From Kiritimatiellia bacterium (GTDB lineage Bacteria; Verrucomicrobiota; Kiritimatiellia; RFP12; UBA1067), in contig JAFSTA010000284.1 in the NCBI GenBank assembly GCA_017450695.1, positions 1 to 34,105 of the forward strand: a stretch of DNA of 34,105 nucleotides, in the 5' to 3' direction. The stretch's first letter is position 1; the number at the start of each line of letters is the position of its first letter. The notes beneath the pieces were generated by a model. The model did not search any database. It was not told the DNA's origin and saw only the letters and a program-made list of their open reading frames with translations. This document shows, in pieces, positions 24,242 through 32,400 of the stretch. Made by a program: the position numbers and the translations under genes.

Positions 24242-25519
24242 ATGACGATGGCTTACGAGAAGATCAAGGTGCCGGAAGACGGCGAGAAAATCACGATGGG
24301 TTCGGACGGAAAGCTCCGCGTACCGGATCGTCCGGTCATTCCGTTCGTCGAAGGCGACGGAACCGGACCGGACATCACGCGCGCCGCGATGACGGTCTGG
24401 AACGCGGCGGTGGAGGCGGCCTACGGTGGCAAGCGAAAGATCGCGTGGATGGAAGTCTATGCGGGCGAGAAGGCGAATGCCGTCTATGCCCCGAACACCT
24501 GGCTTCCGCAGGAGACGTTGGACGCCTGCCACGAGTATCTGGTCTCCATCAAGGGACCGCTCACGACGCCTGTCGGCGGCGGCATCCGTTCGATCAACGT
24601 CGCGATGCGCCAGCAGCTTGACCTCTATGTCTGTCTGCGACCGGTCCGCTGGTTCAAGGGCGTTCCCTCCCCGGTGAAGCACCCCGAGCTGACCGACATG
24701 GTGATCTTCCGCGAGAACACGGAGGACATCTACGCCGGCATCGAGTGGATGTACGGCACCCCGGAGGCCGCCAAGGTTGTCGCCTGGCTCCAACAGGAGA
24801 TGGGCGTGAAGAAGATCCGCTTCCCCGGAACCGCGTCCATCGGCATCAAGCCCGTCTCGAAGGAGGGGACGGAACGGCTGGTGAAGGCCGCGCTCGACTA
24901 CGCGATCGCGAACGACCGCAAGTCCGTCACCCTCGTCCACAAGGGCAACATCCAGAAGTTCACGGAGGGCGCCTTCCGCGACTGGGGGTACCAGCTCGCC
25001 CGCTGCGAGTACGGTGCGGAGTTGATCGACCAAGGACCGTGGTGCCGCTTCACGAATCCGAAAACGGGCCGCGAGATCGTGGTGAAGGACTGCATCTGCG
25101 ATGCCTTCCTGCAGCAGATTCTCACGCGCCCGGCGGAGTATGACGTGATCGCCACGCTGAACCTCAACGGCGACTATGTTTCCGACGCGCTCGCGGCTAC
25201 GGTCGGCGGGATCGGCATCGCGCCCGGCGCAAACATCAACTACCAGACCGGCGTGGCCGTCTTCGAGGCGACCCACGGTACCGCGCCGAAGTACGCGAAC
25301 CTCGACAAGGTGAACCCCGGTTCGCTCATCCTCTCCGGCGAGATGATGTTGCGCTACCTAGGGTGGACCGAGGCGGCCGACCGCATCATCGCCGCGATGG
25401 ACAAGGTAATCGCCGCCAAGGCGGTCACGTATGACTTCGCCCGCCAGATGGAAGGCGCGACGGAAATCAAATGCAGCGAGTTCGGCAAGGCGCTTGCCGC
25501 CGCTTGTCGGAGTGTGTAG
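24242..25519 (+). CDS. icd: NADP-dependent isocitrate dehydrogenase
   Basis: 425 residues, closely following the Escherichia coli type (416 aa): isocitrate + NADP+ to 2-oxoglutarate + CO2 in the TCA cycle. Visible are [19 protein letters not shown] with the substrate-binding and regulatory Ser, [34 protein letters not shown], the metal-binding block [14 protein letters not shown], and HGTAPKYA, whose Lys-Tyr pair specifies NADP over NAD. AAGGA lies 4 nt before ATG 24242; a second ATG at 24248 is equally possible. kdsB begins 2 nt after the stop codon, so the two are co-transcribed although unrelated in pathway. Confidence 0.97.
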   Translation: MTMAYEKIKVPEDGEKITMGSDGKLRVPDRPVIPFVEGDGTGPDITRAAMTVWNAAVEAAYGGKRKIAWMEVYAGEKANAVYAPNTWLPQETLDACHEYLVSIKGPLTTPVGGGIRSINVAMRQQLDLYVCLRPVRWFKGVPSPVKHPELTDMVIFRENTEDIYAGIEWMYGTPEAAKVVAWLQQEMGVKKIRFPGTASIGIKPVSKEGTERLVKAALDYAIANDRKSVTLVHKGNIQKFTEGAFRDWGYQLARCEYGAELIDQGPWCRFTNPKTGREIVVKDCICDAFLQQILTRPAEYDVIATLNLNGDYVSDALAATVGGIGIAPGANINYQTGVAVFEATHGTAPKYANLDKVNPGSLILSGEMMLRYLGWTEAADRIIAAMDKVIAAKAVTYDFARQMEGATEIKCSEFGKALAAACRSV

Positions 25520-25521
25520 CC

Positions 25522-26262
25522 ATGAAAACAATCGGTGTGATTCCCTCTCGGTACGGTTCAACGCGTTTTCCCGGAAAGCCCCTCTTCCCTCTGCTCGGTA
25601 AGCCGCTGGTGCAGTGGGTAGTGGAAGCTGTCCAGCGCGCGAAGCTCCTCGACCGCGTGTTGCTGGCGACGGACGATGATCGGATCGCGCATGCCGTTGA
25701 CGGGATGTGCGAGGTCGTGATGACGGATTCAGACCTGCCGTCCGGAACCGACCGTGTCGCAGTTGCCGCCCGCGCCGAGGACGAGGATGTCGTCATCAAC
25801 ATTCAGGGCGACGAACCGTTGATCAATCCCGCGCTGATCGACGCGCTCGCACAACGGATGGCGGACGATCCGATCGAGATGGCAACGGCGGCGACGCCGA
25901 TCCGCACATTGGAAGATCTTGCGGCGCGGACCGTTGTAAAGGTTGTGACGAACCAGAAGGGCGAGGCGTTGTACTTCTCGCGTCTGCCGATTCCCTGCCG
26001 TCGCGACGGGGAGGCGGATCTGGCGAGCGGTCTCTACTGGCGGCATCTCGGCATCTACGCTTACCGCGGCGCGTTTCTGAACACGCTGGTCAAGACGCCG
26101 CCGTGCGCGCTGGAACAGACCGAGAAGCTGGAACAGCTCCGGGCGTTGTACCTGGGCGCGCGCATCGCCGTCATCCCGGTCGATGAACCGGGCGTCGGCG
26201 TCGATACGCCCGCCGACGCGGCCGCCGTGGAAAAAATCCTGCCTGAGCGGCAGCTGTCGTAA
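25522..26262 (+). CDS. kdsB: 3-deoxy-manno-octulosonate cytidylyltransferase
   Basis: 246 residues, normal length, starting at ATG 25522, 2 nt after icd. Activates KDO with CTP to CMP-KDO for lipopolysaccharide core synthesis in the cytoplasm. The nucleotide-binding start IGVIPSRYGSTRFPGKPL, the middle INIQGDEPLI with the metal-binding Asp, SRLPIPCRRD, HLGIYAYR and the final GVGVDTPADAAAVEK are all diagnostic. Its presence argues for a Gram-negative outer membrane. A ribosome site GGAG overlaps the end of icd, consistent with coupled translation. Confidence 0.96.
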   Translation: MKTIGVIPSRYGSTRFPGKPLFPLLGKPLVQWVVEAVQRAKLLDRVLLATDDDRIAHAVDGMCEVVMTDSDLPSGTDRVAVAARAEDEDVVINIQGDEPLINPALIDALAQRMADDPIEMATAATPIRTLEDLAARTVVKVVTNQKGEALYFSRLPIPCRRDGEADLASGLYWRHLGIYAYRGAFLNTLVKTPPCALEQTEKLEQLRALYLGARIAVIPVDEPGVGVDTPADAAAVEKILPERQLS

Positions 26263-26312
26263 AACCCCGCCGCCCGCATTTTGTCGGGGATGTGTGTGAG
26301 AGTAGAACTTTG

Positions 26313-26634
26313 TCTCACGCAGAGACGCGGAGCCACGGAGGGAGAGGTACAGAGAATGGGAGGGGCACGCCCCGTCCCGTCTCGACCGTTTTGGCAGAAC
26401 CGTCGCACATCGTATATTCTTGCAAAGACGCGAGGCGGGATACAAGCGACAAAAGTGAACGGGTAGAGGTAACCACGAAATACACCGAACTCACGGAATC
26501 GCCGTTCCTAGAAACGGATTGTATTTCTGTGGTTTTAAATCCCGCACCGAATTCGGTCAAATATGGAAATTACCAAAACGGTTGCGACGGGGCACGATCC
26601 TTTATGGCTCCGCGCCTTCGCGTTTCTGTTTGAG
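26313..26634. repeat. Nested inverted phased repeats after kdsB
   Basis: No gene is visible in 26263-26746. An outer pair, ACGCAGAGACGCGGAGCCAC (about 26315-26334) and its degraded inverse around 26608-26634 (CTCCGCGCCTTCGCG), encloses an inner pair of CACGAAATACACCGAACTCACGGA-like words near 26473-26497 and GTATTTCTGTGGTTTT near 26521-26536. Both families recur elsewhere in the window. AT-richness rises sharply from here to 27540. Confidence 0.55.
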
Positions 26635-26746
26635 GTATATCCTACACTTACTTCCCCGTGTGGGACAACTAACACATCCGTTGGCGGTTGTACCCCATCC
26701 GCGTAATCGCCATCGCAATGAAACGGATAATCATCGTTGCAGATTT

Positions 26747-27358
26747 TTAGCCTTCTTGTTTCGACGATTCAGTCTCGGTGCCGCTCGATTTCGTTGACGC
26801 GACAGGGGATTCTGATGTTGCCGATATGTTGGATTCGTTCTTTTTGGCGAGTGGACTGCGGTACTGGAAAGCAACGCCTATGACCACTAGGGCGAGTTCA
26901 ACCAGTAGCTGAGTATTGCGGTCTCCGATGTCGAGAGAATGGGAGACGACCGGAGCGATGAGTTCTGCCCCGAAGAATGATGTCGAGAGAATAATCATGA
27001 ACTTCCGTATGGAGATCGCCAAAATACCGAATACTATGGCGAGAAACATAATTGCAGGTCCTTCGTTGATTCTTGCGGCAATCGCAAAGATCACGCCAAA
27101 CAAGGCACCAATTGCAAAAAAAACCTAGATACCAAAAACGCTACAAAGGATGCCTGCGATCACTCCCCAGAATAATGCCACAGTCCTATCAGTGAATAGA
27201 TTGAGGACGAACGTTACGATAGCGAACCCCGCTAGAAACACACAAAACCGGAATAGCCGGTAGCCGAAAAGCAATGGCACCAAGCCAATGATTAACGCAA
27301 CCAGCAAATGATCTGAATGCCCACCAGTAATGTTAAAAAAAGTATCAAGTGCCATCAT
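26747..27358 (-). pseudogene. DUF4203-like multipass membrane protein interrupted by in-frame amber codon
   Basis: Starting at ATG 27358 (AAGGAGAGG 6 nt upstream), the frame gives 77 residues ending CSVFGI, then a TAG (27125-27127), then continues in the same frame with VFFAIGALFGVIFAIAARIN to a stop at 26747. Without the TAG it would be one protein of about 203 residues with roughly seven hydrophobic segments and a Ser/Glu-rich hydrophilic tail (last ~40 residues), resembling DUF4203/TMEM198-like proteins. The TAG sits in a predicted membrane helix just before a T8 run. Continuity on both sides argues for a point mutation or sequence error; stop read-through is less likely. AT-rich and probably acquired; no function known. 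Confidence 0.65.
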
Positions 27359-27519
27359 GTCACACCTCTCCTTTTTCAATGGCGTCCCATTCCCCCATCG
27401 GATGAGACGAGAATAGTGTTACTTTTGGAGCGGGTGCGGGATACCATATTACCATATTCCCGCCTGAGAAAGCCCATCTCACAAAAACAATGAAAACTGT
27501 ATATACAATCATCCGCTAG

Positions 27520-28469
27520 ATCGCAGCGCTTATTCCGCGCGAGATCGTCAAGGATGCGTCGGCGACACACGGCGTCAAGTGGCGCCGTTCAACTCGTGGA
27601 GCCACCTGATCGCGCTCGTCATCGAGCAGCTCTCGCGGCAGGAGTTGCTGAACGGGATATGAGACGCCACGAGGGCATTCGCGTACGAGTGGGATCGGGC
27701 TGCCGCACCGCAACACGCTGTCGAACGCGAGGCGCAATCTGAAGATGACGGAGGATGTGTTCTGGAAGTTGCTCACGCATTTCAGGGAGACCGCCAACCC
27801 AGACTTCTGTTCCGGGAAGTATGCGGGCTACCTCTCCCGCCTCAAGAGGCTCAGCGTGTTCCTGCTCGCCCCGTGCACGATCAGGCTGACGCTCAACTGC
27901 TTCGACTGTGCGAGGCACAGGTGGCAGAAGGCGGCCGCCAATCTCCACATGACGATGGAGCTGTCAAGCCGGTTGTCATCGTGGAGGTCTCGTTCCTCAC
28001 GAACAACCTCGAGTTCTCCGCCCAGACGATAGCCGAGCTGTACAGGGCCAGGTGGGGCATCGAGACGTTCTTCCGGGAGCTGAAGCAGACCTGCCAGATC
28101 CACAACTTCATCGGCTACAGCGAGAACGCGGTCAGGTGGCAGGTCTGGGCAGGCCTCATCGCCCACCTGCTGCTGCGCTACATCCGGTATGTCGCGGAGT
28201 GGGGGCACAGCTTCTCACGGCTCGCCGGCGTCATACGGGGCAGTCCCTGGCTGAAGAAGCGGCTCCTGTCGCTCCTCGCCCTGTATGGGACAGCAGGGGC
28301 TGAAAAGCCGCAAAAAACGGCATCCGGGGCGCGGTGTTTTGCACACGGGTTTACTGGACAGCGACGAAACAGCCCCGAAAACATCAAAACTTGCGCGAAA
28401 ACGCAACCGAAAACGCGGTTGCGGCGCCCCCCCATTCTCTCAATGGGATGCTATTGTTCCGAGCTCTAA
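27520..28469 (+). pseudogene. Decayed IS4-family transposase
   Basis: Pieces of a DUF4372/IS4-type transposase lie in order but in different frames: an N-terminal LIPREIVKDAS piece, FNSWSHLIALVIEQLSRQ (from ~27589, shifted), GLPHRNTLSNARRNLKMTEDVFW (~27702), a DDE-domain piece TIRLTLNCFDCARHRWQKA (~27880), and a C-terminal piece with VSFLTNNLEFSAQTIAELYRARWGIETFFRELKQT (~27990-28090) carrying the conserved YxxRWxIExFFRxLK signature with the catalytic Glu. At least two frameshifts and an internal deletion between the early and catalytic parts make it non-functional. The head of the gene is missing. GC-rich compared with flanking DNA. Confidence 0.85.
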
Positions 28470-28630
28470 CGTTCCGAGATGGTGGAAGTTACCCACTCCC
28501 GTGCGGGCTAAATTCCTTGCGGTTCTGCGTGAGACTCCAAACTGGGAGCTAAAAACCTCCGCGGGTATTTAGTGAGAGAAGTTTTAAGGCGGAACTGAGC
28601 GTTCGCACACGCATGAAAACGAGTGTTCCG
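28470..28630. other. Gene-free stretch after the transposase remnant
   Basis: No gene or clear structure seen. The word GTTCCGAG occurs twice near 28455 and 28471, possibly a relic of the element's end. Confidence 0.3.
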
Positions 28631-28727
28631 TGTAGGAACATTGGTTCTTGTCGCAATCCAACGCAAAACAACCTTGGTTTTCGTCCAAAATAATGCAAAA
28701 ACAACCTTGTTTTTCGTCCGGAAATAG
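28631..28727 (+). repeat. ~32-bp tandem repeats upstream of the DUF4143 ATPase
   Basis: Three consecutive units start at 28631, 28663 and 28695. Units two and three share GCAAAA(A)CAACCTTG(G/T)TTTTCGTCC; the first is degenerate (AGGAACATTGGTTCTTGTCG). The third unit contains the -35 element. They look like operator repeats for autoregulation rather than a CRISPR array, since no spacers exist. Confidence 0.65.
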
Positions 28728-28735
28728 GGTTTAAT
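28707..28735 (+). promoter_or_regulatory. Promoter of the DUF4143 ATPase
   Basis: TTGTTT (28707-28712) and TTTAAT (28730-28735), 17 nt apart; TAATAT at 28732 is an alternative -10. A GGAAGG ribosome site follows before ATG 28767. Confidence 0.5.
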
Positions 28736-28766
28736 ATCTGTCTCCGAAGCGAAAGGAAGGTTGTAA

Positions 28767-30191
28767 ATGAGGCGGAAACTTGAAGAAAGTCTCGAAAATT
28801 GGAGAAAAAGGTCCAATCGTCATCCGTTGATCTTGAGGGGGGCGAGGCAAGTCGGCAAGACATACCTTGTAAGAGAGTTTGCCCGTTCGCATTTCAAGCA
28901 CTTTATCGAGATCAATTTCGAGGAGGATCCGTCACTTGTCAATCTCTTCGAGTCGAAAAGGCCGGATATCATTTGTGAACTTTTGGAAGCCCGTTTTTCC
29001 TTGCCCGTCAAGGACGGTGAGACATTGATCTTTCTCGACGAACTGCAGGCGGCCAAGCCTTATGTTTTCGAGTCGCTCCGTTACTTTTACGAGAAACGTC
29101 CCGCTCTTCATGTGGTCGCGGCGGGGTCGCTTTTGGAATTCATGCTCGACGCCGCGACGCAGAATCCAGACAAGGCATTCCCGATGCCGGTAGGACGCAT
29201 CGAATACATGTACCTTGCACCGCTTGATTTCGAGGAATTTCTGGCTGCAGTTGGTAAAACGGGGCCGTTGGACTTTATCGGCAGGTATTCGGCAGGAGAC
29301 GACGTTCCGGAGCCGCTGCACAAAGAACTGACGTTGTGGTTTCGGCGTTATCTTGTTATTGGCGGGATGCCGGCGGCCGTGAAAGCCTACGTCGAAAGCG
29401 GACTCGACGAGGCGGAGCGCGAACTCGACGCGATCTTGGTAACCTATCACGACGACTTTCCCAAATACGGCAAGCGGGCGAACGCGGAACTCCTGCAAAA
29501 AGTGTTTACGTCCGTGCCGCGTCTCCTCGGCCGCAAATTGATCTATTCGCATATCGATCCGGGGGTCAAGTCAAACGAACTTTCAAAGGCGTTTGCCCGC
29601 CTCGCGCTTGCGCGCATCGTGGCAAAGGTCTGCCACGTGCCCGCGAATGGGATTCCGATTGGCGCGATGGCCGATTCGGATACGTTCAAACCGCTTTTTC
29701 TCGATGTGGGTCTCGCCTGCCATGCGGTCGGGCTGCGGCTTGACGATTTTATGGACGACAGAGATTTCATGCTCGCCAACAAGGGCGAGATTTGCGAGCA
29801 GTTCGTCGGGCAGCACCTCCTTTATTCCGGTAAGGACTACGAAGCTCCTGTCGCATATTGCTGGATACGCGAATCGAAAAATTCATCAGCCGAAGTCGAT
29901 TACATCATGCAGATAGGGACAGATATCATACCGGTCGAGGTCAAGAGCGGTACGACCGGTAGCCTTAAGTCGTTAAATCTCTTCCTGAATGAAAAGAAAC
30001 GACATTTCGCCGTCCGGTTTAACATAGACAGACCTTCGTTTCTCGTCGATGCCGAAGTCACCGATAGCCTCCGCCGCAGATGCCGATACTCTCTGCTGTC
30101 CCTGCCGATGTACATGATCTGCCAGCTGAAACGTATTGTATGCGAGACAATTGGCAAGACCTCCGCCGGCGCTGCTTCAGGAACTGCGTAG
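28767..30191 (+). CDS. AAA ATPase with DUF4143 domain
   Basis: 474 residues. Residues 1-160 are the AAA_14 ATPase: Walker A GARQVGKT (25-32), Walker B LIFLDE (87-92) and the sensor-like AAGSLLEF (118-125). The middle is the DUF4143 domain, and the end contains SAEVDYIMQIGTDIIPVEVKSG, which resembles a PD-(D/E)xK nuclease-like core (D...EVK). Such ATPases are widespread in anaerobes, often in many copies; they are suspected of roles in defence or mobile elements, but the function is unknown. The normal C-terminus appears to be near SLPMYMICQLKRIV, so the last ~15 residues may be read-through into degraded sequence. AT-richer than the core genes, next to transposon debris; likely horizontally acquired. 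Confidence 0.9.
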   Translation: MRRKLEESLENWRKRSNRHPLILRGARQVGKTYLVREFARSHFKHFIEINFEEDPSLVNLFESKRPDIICELLEARFSLPVKDGETLIFLDELQAAKPYVFESLRYFYEKRPALHVVAAGSLLEFMLDAATQNPDKAFPMPVGRIEYMYLAPLDFEEFLAAVGKTGPLDFIGRYSAGDDVPEPLHKELTLWFRRYLVIGGMPAAVKAYVESGLDEAERELDAILVTYHDDFPKYGKRANAELLQKVFTSVPRLLGRKLIYSHIDPGVKSNELSKAFARLALARIVAKVCHVPANGIPIGAMADSDTFKPLFLDVGLACHAVGLRLDDFMDDRDFMLANKGEICEQFVGQHLLYSGKDYEAPVAYCWIRESKNSSAEVDYIMQIGTDIIPVEVKSGTTGSLKSLNLFLNEKKRHFAVRFNIDRPSFLVDAEVTDSLRRRCRYSLLSLPMYMICQLKRIVCETIGKTSAGAASGTA

Positions 30192-30312
30192 GAGGACGCT
30201 TGGACGGGAGACGTCAAATAGCGGTTAGCACCGCCATACGGGAGGACACAAACCCACACTCTCCCAAACATCCGAGCCAATTGCAAAACCTCCCGCCTGT
30301 CGATTGTTCAAC

Positions 30313-30389
30313 CCACGGAACACACGGAATACACGGAAAATCGCAAGTTTTCCGAAAGGGTGATTCCGTGAGTTCCGCGTATTCCGTGG
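30313..30389. repeat. CACGGAAT-type inverted repeat
   Basis: Two 26-nt arms (30313-30338 and 30364-30389), each built of three 8-9-nt CACGGAA words, are inverted with about 22 of 26 positions pairing, around a loop that itself holds CAAGTTTTCCG. Part of the gene-free gap 30192-30655. Confidence 0.7.
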
Positions 30390-30551
30390 TTTTGAAATTA
30401 CTTCATCCGTCGGAGGCAGATACAAAACCGGTTGCGACTCGTCGCTACGCATCCTCCGTGCCTCCGCGTGAGACATTTCCTCGCCGAACAGGTCAAGCTG
30501 CGTGTAGGCGACGGGCGATCCGTCGTAGCAGGTGGCGATGAGCTTCTTCAG

Positions 30552-30626
30552 CCACAGAGGACGCAAAGCGCACAAAGGTTTTTTCTTCGCGTCCCGCTCT
30601 CTTTGTGATCTCTGTTTTCTTTGTGG
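30552..30626. repeat. CACAGAGG-type inverted repeat
   Basis: CCACAGAGGACGCAAAGCGC continues to about 30578, and the same words in inverse order (CTCTTTGTGATCTCTG, then TTTCTTTGTGG) occupy 30597-30626. A lone CCTCCGTGCCTCCGCGTGAG of the same family is at ~30454-30473. The unit ends about 30 nt downstream of the serine-hydrolase stop codon. Confidence 0.65.
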
Positions 30627-30655
30627 CAGAAAAGCCGCCTCCTACTGCCTTCCCG

Positions 30656-32170
30656 TTACTTTCCCGTTAGGTTCGCACGGCCGTTTCCCCATCCGGTTAG
30701 GTTGTAGGAGAGGGAAAGGTTGCCGTCGTTCGCGAACTGGAAGGTTGCGTCGAGGCGGAAGAAACCGTCGTTCAGGTATGTCCGCACACGGAAGGTGTCG
30801 GGCGCAGTCCATGCGCCGGAGGAGGCGACGGACTGTTCGCCGATGATGCCGCCCAACCCCTCGTAGGTTTTGTTTTCCAGCTTCACTTTTCCTTCGCGCC
30901 ATTCTCCGAAGCCGATGGGGAAATGTTGTTCGCCGGTGTCCCCGGTGGTGATCATCTCCCAGCCGTTATCCCGCTTCTCCAAACGGACGCTCGTGAAATG
31001 GAAGCGCGGCTGGTTTCCCTCCAGCGCGTACGTGCGCCCGAAGATCGTTTCGGTTCCTTCCTTTTTCCCGTCGATGGTTTTCAGCGAGAGCGCCGCGCAA
31101 CGCGCCTCCAGCGCGTTTGCCGCATCGGGATTGGCGGGCAGGGGCGCGTTTTGGAAGGCGGGCAAGAGGTGTTTCCAGATCAGGTCGAGTTCTTTCTGCA
31201 TCGGGCCAAGTCCGGCGTGGACCGACAGGACGGCGTCCTGGTCGGGCATCACGACCGTCAGCTGTCCGCTCGCCCCGTCGGCGCGGAAGCAGTTGAAGCG
31301 GCAGCGCCAGAACTGGAAGCCGTATCCCTGCGACCAGTCGCTCTGGTCGATCTGTTTCACGCCGATTTTGCCGCCGTTGTAGGTTTGGCGAGAGGTCGCC
31401 AGCCGCACCCATTCCCGCGAGAGGATGCGGTTCCCGTCCCACATTCCTTCCTGCAGGTAGAGTTGGCCGAAACGGGCCAGCTCGCGAGTCGTCATGCTCA
31501 TGCCCCAGCCGCCGCAGGCGATTCCCGTCGGGCTGCAGTTCGACCACGCCTTCGTGATGCCGATCGGATCGAAAAGCCGTTCCTTCAAGAAATCCATCAG
31601 CTTCTTCCCGCTCCGCTTCTCGACGATTGCGGCGAGAACGTGCGTGGCGCAGGAGTCGTACCGGAAACGGGTTCCCGGACGGTCTTCCACCGGGTTCGCC
31701 AGAAAGAGGTTGACCCAATCCCCGCCGATGTCCTTCCGCTCCGCGTCGGTGTACGGCATTCCGGTGTTCATCGTCAGGAGATCGCGGACGCGAAGGCGTT
31801 TGAGGTTGTCCGGCTGATTTTCCGGAAGCTGGTCGGGGAAGATATCGACCAGGCATTCATCGAGGTCCAGTTTCCCGTCGTCGATCAAAAAGCCGATCGC
31901 GGTGGAGGTGAAACTTTTGGAATGGGAATAGAGGATGTGCGTCCGTTCGGCGGAGAAAGGCTTCCACCACCCCTCCGCGACCGTCTTGCCGTGGCGGAGG
32001 AGCACGAAGCTGTGGACGGCATCCAGCTCCCGTTCACAGGCGGTGATCCACGCGTCGATCGCGGATGAGGAAATCCCCTCCGCCTCCGGCGTCGATTTTT
32101 CCAACAGCGCAAAACCGTTGCCGGCCAAGACCAGCGCAACGGCGCACGACAACATACCCAATCTCTTCAT
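30656..32170 (-). CDS. Secreted serine beta-lactamase-family hydrolase
   Basis: 504 residues starting at ATG 32170 (AAAGGAG 9 nt upstream). Residues 1-21 are a signal peptide. The class C beta-lactamase/esterase fold covers ~28-350: nucleophile S82 in SHSK (SxxK), Tyr171 in YDS (YxN-like), and ADGASGQ near 295-301 in place of KTG/HxG. The ~150-residue C-terminal extension is a lipocalin-like beta domain of the type found in D-aminopeptidase or esterase relatives. It is not an antibiotic-resistance enzyme on this evidence; likely substrates are peptides or esters in the periplasm. Transcribed after the mini-hairpin array at 32199-32400, which probably lies in its leader or in a shared transcript with the upstream GDYXXLXY-type gene. 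Confidence 0.9.
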   Translation of the reverse strand: MKRLGMLSCAVALVLAGNGFALLEKSTPEAEGISSSAIDAWITACERELDAVHSFVLLRHGKTVAEGWWKPFSAERTHILYSHSKSFTSTAIGFLIDDGKLDLDECLVDIFPDQLPENQPDNLKRLRVRDLLTMNTGMPYTDAERKDIGGDWVNLFLANPVEDRPGTRFRYDSCATHVLAAIVEKRSGKKLMDFLKERLFDPIGITKAWSNCSPTGIACGGWGMSMTTRELARFGQLYLQEGMWDGNRILSREWVRLATSRQTYNGGKIGVKQIDQSDWSQGYGFQFWRCRFNCFRADGASGQLTVVMPDQDAVLSVHAGLGPMQKELDLIWKHLLPAFQNAPLPANPDAANALEARCAALSLKTIDGKKEGTETIFGRTYALEGNQPRFHFTSVRLEKRDNGWEMITTGDTGEQHFPIGFGEWREGKVKLENKTYEGLGGIIGEQSVASSGAWTAPDTFRVRTYLNDGFFRLDATFQFANDGNLSLSYNLTGWGNGRANLTGK

Positions 32171-32198
32171 ACGATTTTCTCCTTTATAAGCAGTTTTG

Positions 32199-32400
32199 GT
32201 TCCTTCGGAACTAAGTGCCCTTCGGGCTAAGTGTCCTTCAGACTAAGTGCCACATACGTGGCTAAGTGTTCCTTCGGAACTAAGTGCCCTTCGGGCTAAG
32301 TAACTTAGTGGCGAAGCCACACTTAGGGCGTAAGCCCACTTAGGACGAAGTCCACTTATCCACTTAGGACAAAGTCCACTTACTCCACTTATTCACTTAG
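32199..32400. repeat. Symmetrical CTAAGTG / mini-hairpin array
   Basis: Five copies of CTAAGTG (starting 32211, 32227, 32243, 32262, 32280) and a sixth half at 32296 run forward, and CACTTAG or one-base variants (32320, 32337, 32353, 32361, 32377, 32386, 32394) run backward, around the palindrome CTAAGTAACTTAG centred on 32302. Between the heptamers lie tiny hairpins: GTTCC-TTC-GGAAC, GCCC-TTC-GGGC, GTCC-TTC-AGAC, GCCAC-ATAC-GTGGC, again GTTCC and GCCC types, then GTGGC-GAA-GCCAC, GGGC-GTAA-GCCC, GGAC-GAA-GTCC and GGAC-AAA-GTCC. The hairpin flanks share bases with the heptamers. The last heptamer overlaps the final Lys and stop codons of the upstream minus-strand gene. The forward and backward halves can pair, producing a branched cruciform. 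No open reading frame inside. Confidence 0.9.

Noticed and set aside
27873-28469. Intact small gene with transposase C-terminus
   Set aside because: Its first ~30 codons are out-of-frame transposon sequence; it is the last fragment of a broken IS4-type gene.
28631-28727. Short CRISPR array of 32-nt repeats
   Set aside because: Units abut directly with no spacers and overlap a promoter.
30656-32170. Antibiotic-resistance beta-lactamase
   Set aside because: The KTG motif is absent, a long lipocalin-like extension is present, and the length is that of esterase/peptidase relatives.
32199-32400. CRISPR array
   Set aside because: Repeats are 7 nt, spacers are 8-12 nt and self-complementary, the orientation inverts midway, and no cas gene is present.
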